A stretch of DNA of 9,777 bases from Caldithrix sp964532875 (GTDB lineage Bacteria; Calditrichota; Calditrichia; Calditrichales; Calditrichaceae). Of the stretch, positions 6,081 through 9,777 are shown piece by piece. The notes below the pieces were generated by a model. That model saw only the letters and a program-made list of their open reading frames with translations. It searched no databases and had not been told where the DNA came from. The stretch is from positions 1-9,777 of the forward strand of contig CAZHIZ010000132.1 in the NCBI GenBank assembly GCA_964532875.1, written 5' to 3'. Made by a program: the position numbers and the translations under genes. Each line of letters starts with the position of its first letter. Within the stretch, counting starts at the first letter, position 1.

Positions 6081-6551
6081 CTATTTAATGTAAAACGGAT
6101 CCGAAGCCCGCTGGTCTTTGTCCAATAAATCGCCTCCTTGTTTCTTCTTTAGCCAAAAAAGCAAGCGATATTTACCTTCATGAGAGCCGTTACCGATGAT
6201 TTGCGGGATGGTGAGCTCATGCTTAAAGCGCGCTCCGGCCGGTATGGGGAATGGCTGGCCGTCACCCATGCAATCCAAAGTTAAAACCGTATTCCATTTA
6301 CCGCCGATTTGCTTTTGAAAATCGAAGCCCGGTTCAGGGCCGCAATTGTCAAGGATTAAATCCATCTCGGTATCGTTGTGAATGGTAAGTTGGGCCTTAT
6401 CGCCGGGTGCGTAAATGGCTTTGTCCATGACGATGGAAATTTTATTGTAATCGATCACTTTCACTTCCGTGCTTTTGTTTTTACAGGAAGTGATAATAAA
6501 ACCGAGAATTAACGCGAAAAGGACGTATTTTACAAAAGGTCGTATGAACAT
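6081..6551 (-). CDS. hypothetical lipoprotein, possible Ig-like fold
   Basis: I do not recognise a named family. From the ATG at 6551 the protein has 156 residues. It begins with a lipoprotein signal (hydrophobic 7-21, lipobox ITSC, lipidated C23), so it should be an envelope lipoprotein facing the periplasm or surface. The rest looks like one beta-rich domain: KISIVMDKAIYAPGDKAQLT (37-56), IPAGARFKHELTIP (103-116) and GKYRLLFWL (126-134) recall bacterial Ig-like or BsuPI-type sandwiches. C70 and C94 (DNCG, LDCMG) could form a disulfide. The frame continues upstream to 6647, but that extension has no signal-like content, and AGGAAAG sits just before the 6551 ATG, so I chose the shorter form. 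It converges on the TPM gene and diverges from the membrane-GNAT gene. The Ig-like suggestion is inference. Confidence 0.7.
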   Translation of the reverse strand: MFIRPFVKYVLFALILGFIITSCKNKSTEVKVIDYNKISIVMDKAIYAPGDKAQLTIHNDTEMDLILDNCGPEPGFDFQKQIGGKWNTVLTLDCMGDGQPFPIPAGARFKHELTIPQIIGNGSHEGKYRLLFWLKKKQGGDLLDKDQRASDPFYIK

Positions 6552-6648
6552 CTTTGCTTTCCTTTTTTTGGTTCGTACCGTACGGCAAATTATAAAAAGA
6601 GAAGCAAAGGTACAAGTAGATTTTCGTCTCTTTAAGAATTTATTCATT

Positions 6649-6694
6649 GGCCAATTTTTTGTAATTTACCCAGACGGTCATTTTACAATTGGCC
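6649..6694. repeat. interrupted inverted repeat in a divergent promoter region
   Basis: GGCCAATT (6649-6656) is perfectly inverted at AATTGGCC (6687-6694). Inside it GTAA (6661-6664) pairs with TTAC (6683-6686). The result is a 12-pair stem with a four-T bulge and an 18-base loop, ending 29 bases before the plus-strand ATG at 6724. The left arm also contains the palindrome ATTGGCCAAT (6646-6655). It could be an operator for divergent genes or a leader RNA hairpin. Confidence 0.45.
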
Positions 6695-6723
6695 GTATTT
6701 AAGATCAGAACGAATGAAAAAAG

Positions 6724-7371
6724 ATGGAAAGGATGCATGTCTTGAATTATTACGAATGGATCGGCTACACAGGCTCGGTATTGGTGGCCGTTTCTCTGAT
6801 GATGAAAAATATTTACCATTTACGACGTATTAATCTGGTGGGAGCGGCCACGTTTGCTTTTTACGGATATCTGGTTTCTGCCTACCCGGTCGTATTATTG
6901 AACGGTTTCATTGCGCTTGTTGATGTGTATTATCTTTGGCACATGAATCGTGAAAAAGAGAGTTTTAGTCTGATGCCTGTATTGGATGCCACGCATCCCT
7001 ATTTAACCAGGTTTTTGGAATACTATCGCAAGGATATTAAAAAATATTTTCCCGAATTCGATTTTAAGAATTTAGAAGGATTAAAATGTTTTTTCATTTT
7101 ACGCAACATGATGCCGGTGGGGATTTTTATTTACGAACGTACGCCGCAGGACGAAATTGTCATTAAATTGGATTATGCCATTCCGCACTATCGGGACCAC
7201 AAAAACGGCAAGTTTTTAATTTACGCCCAGTCCAAATTTTTGCTGGAACGCGGGGTAAAAAAGATGATTGCTTACAGCCGTGTGCCGGCCCATCAACGAT
7301 ATTTGCAAAAAATCGGATTCCAGCGTACGGGTAAGGATACATTCGAATTGCACATTCCCGCGGCGGTTTAG
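6724..7371 (+). CDS. YgjV-like three-helix membrane protein fused to a GNAT-like domain
   Basis: This 215-residue protein has two parts. The N-terminus (about 8-75) carries three hydrophobic helices (10-28, 34-52, 54-72) with EWIGYTGSVLVAVSLMMKN and a short tight loop, resembling the YgjV family of inner-membrane proteins. The C-terminus (about 118-212) resembles a GNAT acyltransferase: FFILRNMMPVGIFIYE (123-138) as paired strands, LDYAIPHYRD (149-158) leading to NGK (161-163) at the pantetheine-binding turn, and SRVPAHQRYLQKIGFQRTG (185-203) as the late helix and strand. The acetyl-CoA motif is not canonical, so activity is uncertain; the domain should be cytoplasmic. The start is open: ATG at 6724, ATG at 6733, or TTG at 6742, which alone has a well-spaced GGAAAGG. 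No membership in an operon is visible. Confidence 0.68.
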   Translation: MERMHVLNYYEWIGYTGSVLVAVSLMMKNIYHLRRINLVGAATFAFYGYLVSAYPVVLLNGFIALVDVYYLWHMNREKESFSLMPVLDATHPYLTRFLEYYRKDIKKYFPEFDFKNLEGLKCFFILRNMMPVGIFIYERTPQDEIVIKLDYAIPHYRDHKNGKFLIYAQSKFLLERGVKKMIAYSRVPAHQRYLQKIGFQRTGKDTFELHIPAAV

Positions 7372-7452
7372 GTCTTTCGGATTCGGGTTCAAGTAGGGAT
7401 TTACGGGCGGATAAATCGCTAGATCTTTCAGAGTTTTCGAAGGACATGCGGA

Positions 7453-9612
7453 TTACAATTTAATCCATAGTGCGATATTCATGACACGGCCGTCAATGGG
7501 CATGTAAATTTCCTTAAAATGGGGCAAGCCGTTTTTGAGTTCCACCATCTTTTCAAACCTACTTTGCCGCTCGTCCAAAGCATTTTCAATATTAAAAATT
7601 AAAGAGCATTTCTTAAATATCTTTTCAAACATAAGCCCGAAGATGAAATAGGGGCGGGTACGTTTTCCGTCTTGTAAATATTGATTTCCCGTGTAAAAAC
7701 CTTCAATGCCGGTTCGCCAGTGTCCTTCTTCTTCGTAAGCGACCGTTACATTTAATTTGTGCTTCGGCGTATTGGGAAGGTTTTCTTGCTTCTGCGCTAA
7801 AATGCGCCTGGTATCCACATAGTTGTAATCGACAAAAATTTCCAATTCCCTGGCATTGATAAGTAGATGCGTTTCCGCGCCTTTGGCCAAAATAGGAGTG
7901 CGCAATAAAGCGCTGGTCGGATTGGAATCCTTTTGTAAAAATTGGGCCCCTTCAACCCGCGTGGCATAGAAGGCCTGGTTTAAACTGAACGCCCAATCAT
8001 GTATTAAATAACGATAGGTCAGGTCAAACGAAACATCGCGTGATTTTTCAGCTTGCATTTTAAGCGGAGTTGTAATGCGGTAGGTGTAATAGATATCATC
8101 GGGCGCAATATCGCTTAAGACCGGTAAGCTATATCCGAGCCCCGCGGATAAGCGTAATTTAAAATTTTTGTCAGCGTTAAAAAGTAGCGAGACGTTGGGT
8201 AACAGAAAAGATTGTTCGTCCCAACGATAATCCCAGCGTAGGCCGCCGTGTAAAATCCAGGCTGTGGTGCAATTCCAATCGTCCTGCACAAAGCCGCTTA
8301 GTGTGGTAAAGCGGTAATCGTACATGGACTTAAATGTCTGTTTTTCTTGTTTGAACCGGCGGTGCTGCAAGGAAAGACCGGCAACCCATTTGTGCTTTTT
8401 CCATGGACGGAAATAGCTGCCTTCAGCGAAAAGGTAAGATTGCAATCCGTTAAAATAGCTGTTGGGGAAGCTTACGGTTTGTCTGAAATTCTGGGCCATG
8501 GTTTTAAGGGCCAACGAACTACTGTCGGCAAATTGCTTTTGGAATAACGCGTTTATTCCAAGGCGTTTTGTAAAATAAGATTCATTGTAAAAATGCCGGG
8601 CGCTTTTCCCCTTCGCAAGTGCCTGCATGTCGCCCCCTTGCCGATTCTCAAAAAAGGAATTCAAGCCGATCATTAATGAAGTTGTCGAATTGAAATCGTA
8701 AAAAAAGCGCGGATTCACGGTTGCCTGTCTGTATTGGGGAATATCGCTAAAACCGTCATGGTTCACATCAACGGCCGACTGCAAACTTTGACTGACTAAA
8801 AAGGTGAGCCCTGCTTTGGCAAATTTGGCTGTGTAAAAAGCTCCGATGTCATTCTTTTTGCGGCTGGTTTGATTCAAAATGAAGTCCCAGTGCGGCTTTA
8901 AAGTGGGACGCCGGGATATTAAATTGATGATTCCGGCAATGGCTCCGTTGGCAAAGAGTGTGGAGTAAGAGCCGCGCGTTATTTCCACTTGTTGTAAATC
9001 CAGCGGAGGAATTTGCAGCGGACTTAAACCGGAGATCAGACCGCTGAAATCCGGAAATCCGTCTTTCAATATTTGCGTGTAGCGTGCGGGTAATCCTTGC
9101 AGGCGGAAACGAATGGCTCCGCTGATGGCCGATGTTTGCCTGGTAATGATGCTGCTGGATTCGCCTAAAAATTTGGAAATGTCACCGGGCTTGATGGCGA
9201 TTTCTTCATTCACTTCTTCTTTACCCAAAACCTGGATACGAATTGGCGTTTCGGCTAAAACACTGTTGTTTCGTGTGGAAGTTACTACAATCTGGTCGGT
9301 AGAATAGGGCGTCGATTCCAATAAAACAACCAGAGGGCTGGTTTTACGTTTCAAGGGGAAAGACAAAGGAATTTTTTTGCTCTCGTAGCCTACGTAGGAA
9401 ATAATAAGAATGTGGCGCCCATTGGGAATATTTTTTATCTCGGCCATGCCCCGGGTATCGGTTGAAGCACCGATTTGCAGAGAGTCAAAATACACATTAG
9501 CTCCGGCCAAAGGTTGGCGATCTTCAGCGCTTTGTACCAAAATACGTAAATGGTTTTGCGCCCAAAGCATTTGAAACGGGAAAAACACAACAATCAAAAA
9601 TAAATATTTCAT
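7453..9612 (-). CDS. TonB-dependent outer-membrane receptor
   Basis: This receptor takes up a ligand across the outer membrane using TonB-transmitted energy. It has 719 residues. Domains in order: signal peptide (1-18/19, ending WAQ), carboxypeptidase-regulatory-like beta domain (about 22-98, with PLAGANVYFDSLQIGASTD and the IISYVGYE strand), a TonB-box-like DQIVVTSTR (106-114), plug (about 118-235) with RLQGLPARYTQILKDGFP (170-187) and VEITRGSYSTLFANGAIAGI (209-228), and a 22-strand-type barrel to the C-terminus ending MNIALWIKL. The N-terminal extension is typical of FCB-group receptors. The ligand cannot be inferred: no siderophore, cobalamin or SusD-like gene is next to it and no riboswitch is seen upstream. 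AGG lies six bases before the ATG. It converges on the membrane-GNAT gene. Confidence 0.9.
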   Translation of the reverse strand: MKYLFLIVVFFPFQMLWAQNHLRILVQSAEDRQPLAGANVYFDSLQIGASTDTRGMAEIKNIPNGRHILIISYVGYESKKIPLSFPLKRKTSPLVVLLESTPYSTDQIVVTSTRNNSVLAETPIRIQVLGKEEVNEEIAIKPGDISKFLGESSSIITRQTSAISGAIRFRLQGLPARYTQILKDGFPDFSGLISGLSPLQIPPLDLQQVEITRGSYSTLFANGAIAGIINLISRRPTLKPHWDFILNQTSRKKNDIGAFYTAKFAKAGLTFLVSQSLQSAVDVNHDGFSDIPQYRQATVNPRFFYDFNSTTSLMIGLNSFFENRQGGDMQALAKGKSARHFYNESYFTKRLGINALFQKQFADSSSLALKTMAQNFRQTVSFPNSYFNGLQSYLFAEGSYFRPWKKHKWVAGLSLQHRRFKQEKQTFKSMYDYRFTTLSGFVQDDWNCTTAWILHGGLRWDYRWDEQSFLLPNVSLLFNADKNFKLRLSAGLGYSLPVLSDIAPDDIYYTYRITTPLKMQAEKSRDVSFDLTYRYLIHDWAFSLNQAFYATRVEGAQFLQKDSNPTSALLRTPILAKGAETHLLINARELEIFVDYNYVDTRRILAQKQENLPNTPKHKLNVTVAYEEEGHWRTGIEGFYTGNQYLQDGKRTRPYFIFGLMFEKIFKKCSLIFNIENALDERQSRFEKMVELKNGLPHFKEIYMPIDGRVMNIALWIKL

Positions 9613-9641
9613 TTTTTACCTGATCTGTTAATTGCTTCAAC

Positions 9642-9719
9642 TCATTTTAAAATAGTCGATTCCTGAAGCCATTTCGCTTTCATAAAAAGCCGTTTGGCCA
9701 TCTCTTTGTCTTTGCACAA
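9642..9719 (-). CDS. possible short leader ORF upstream of the TonB-dependent receptor
   Basis: On the minus strand, a TTG at 9719 with GGTGA seven bases upstream opens a 25-codon frame ending with TGA at 9642. An internal ATG at 9701 would give 19 residues (MAKRLFMKAKWLQESTILK). It is basic and helix-like and ends 29 bases before the receptor ATG. It may be a leader peptide, the tail of a decayed gene, or chance; nothing recognisable is encoded. Confidence 0.18.
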   Translation of the reverse strand: MCKDKEMAKRLFMKAKWLQESTILK

Positions 9720-9777
9720 AATAAGATCACCGTTGGCTAGAAATTAAGCAATTTTTTGACTAAACAAAAAATAGATG

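Noticed and set aside
6552..6647. N-terminal extension of the lipoprotein to an ATG at 6647
   Set aside because: It would bury the lipoprotein signal inside the protein. The ATG at 6551 has its own ribosome binding site and gives a proper signal and lipobox.
9613..9777. Cobalamin or other riboswitch upstream of the TonB-dependent receptor
   Set aside because: The 165 bases available show no B12-box-like motif or multi-stem architecture.

Overview
The window looks like chromosomal DNA of a Gram-negative bacterium from the Fibrobacterota-Chlorobiota-Bacteroidota (FCB) superphylum or a neighbour such as Calditrichota; this placement is inference. Three things point that way: a TonB-dependent outer-membrane receptor with an N-terminal carboxypeptidase-regulatory-like domain, a bacterial geranylgeranylglyceryl-phosphate-synthase-family enzyme of the kind found in FCB bacteria, and a heptose-pathway enzyme (GmhA). 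Base composition is moderate and even, and I see no transposase, integrase, phage gene, CRISPR array or clear sign of recent transfer.

Layout. Positions 1-112 (minus strand) hold two tandem, degenerate tRNA 5'-half-like sequences behind a near-consensus sigma70-type promoter at 151-179. Next come three minus-strand envelope genes: a nucleotide-sugar epimerase (213-1163), gmhA (1361-1957) and a GGGP-synthase-family gene (1957-2721). The last two overlap by one base (TAATG) and are probably translationally coupled. A 320-base divergent intergenic region containing a tandem 17-bp repeat separates them from plus-strand genes: a MEMO/AmmeMemoRadiSam system B protein (3042-3872), then a LemA - TPM - TPM cluster (3986-6007). 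A minus-strand lipoprotein of unknown function (6081-6551) and a plus-strand three-helix membrane protein with a GNAT-like C-terminus (6724-7371) diverge from a region with a strong inverted repeat. A 719-residue TonB-dependent receptor occupies 7453-9612 on the minus strand, with a possible short leader ORF upstream.

How the genes fit together. Most products belong to the cell envelope. GmhA feeds ADP-heptose synthesis for lipopolysaccharide core. The epimerase supplies a nucleotide sugar. The GGGP synthase family joins polyprenyl diphosphate to glycerol-1-phosphate. LemA and the larger TPM protein are membrane-anchored partners facing the periplasm or surface. The lipoprotein and receptor are envelope proteins. 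MEMO is the exception: a conserved cytosolic orphan here, without its usual AMMECR1 and radical-SAM partners in view.

No clear new defence or mobile system is visible. The items most worth a second look are the promoter-linked tRNA-like tandem at the left edge, the GGGPS-GmhA coupling, the duplicated TPM arrangement, the membrane-GNAT fusion, and several well-formed intergenic repeats that may be operators or RNA structures.
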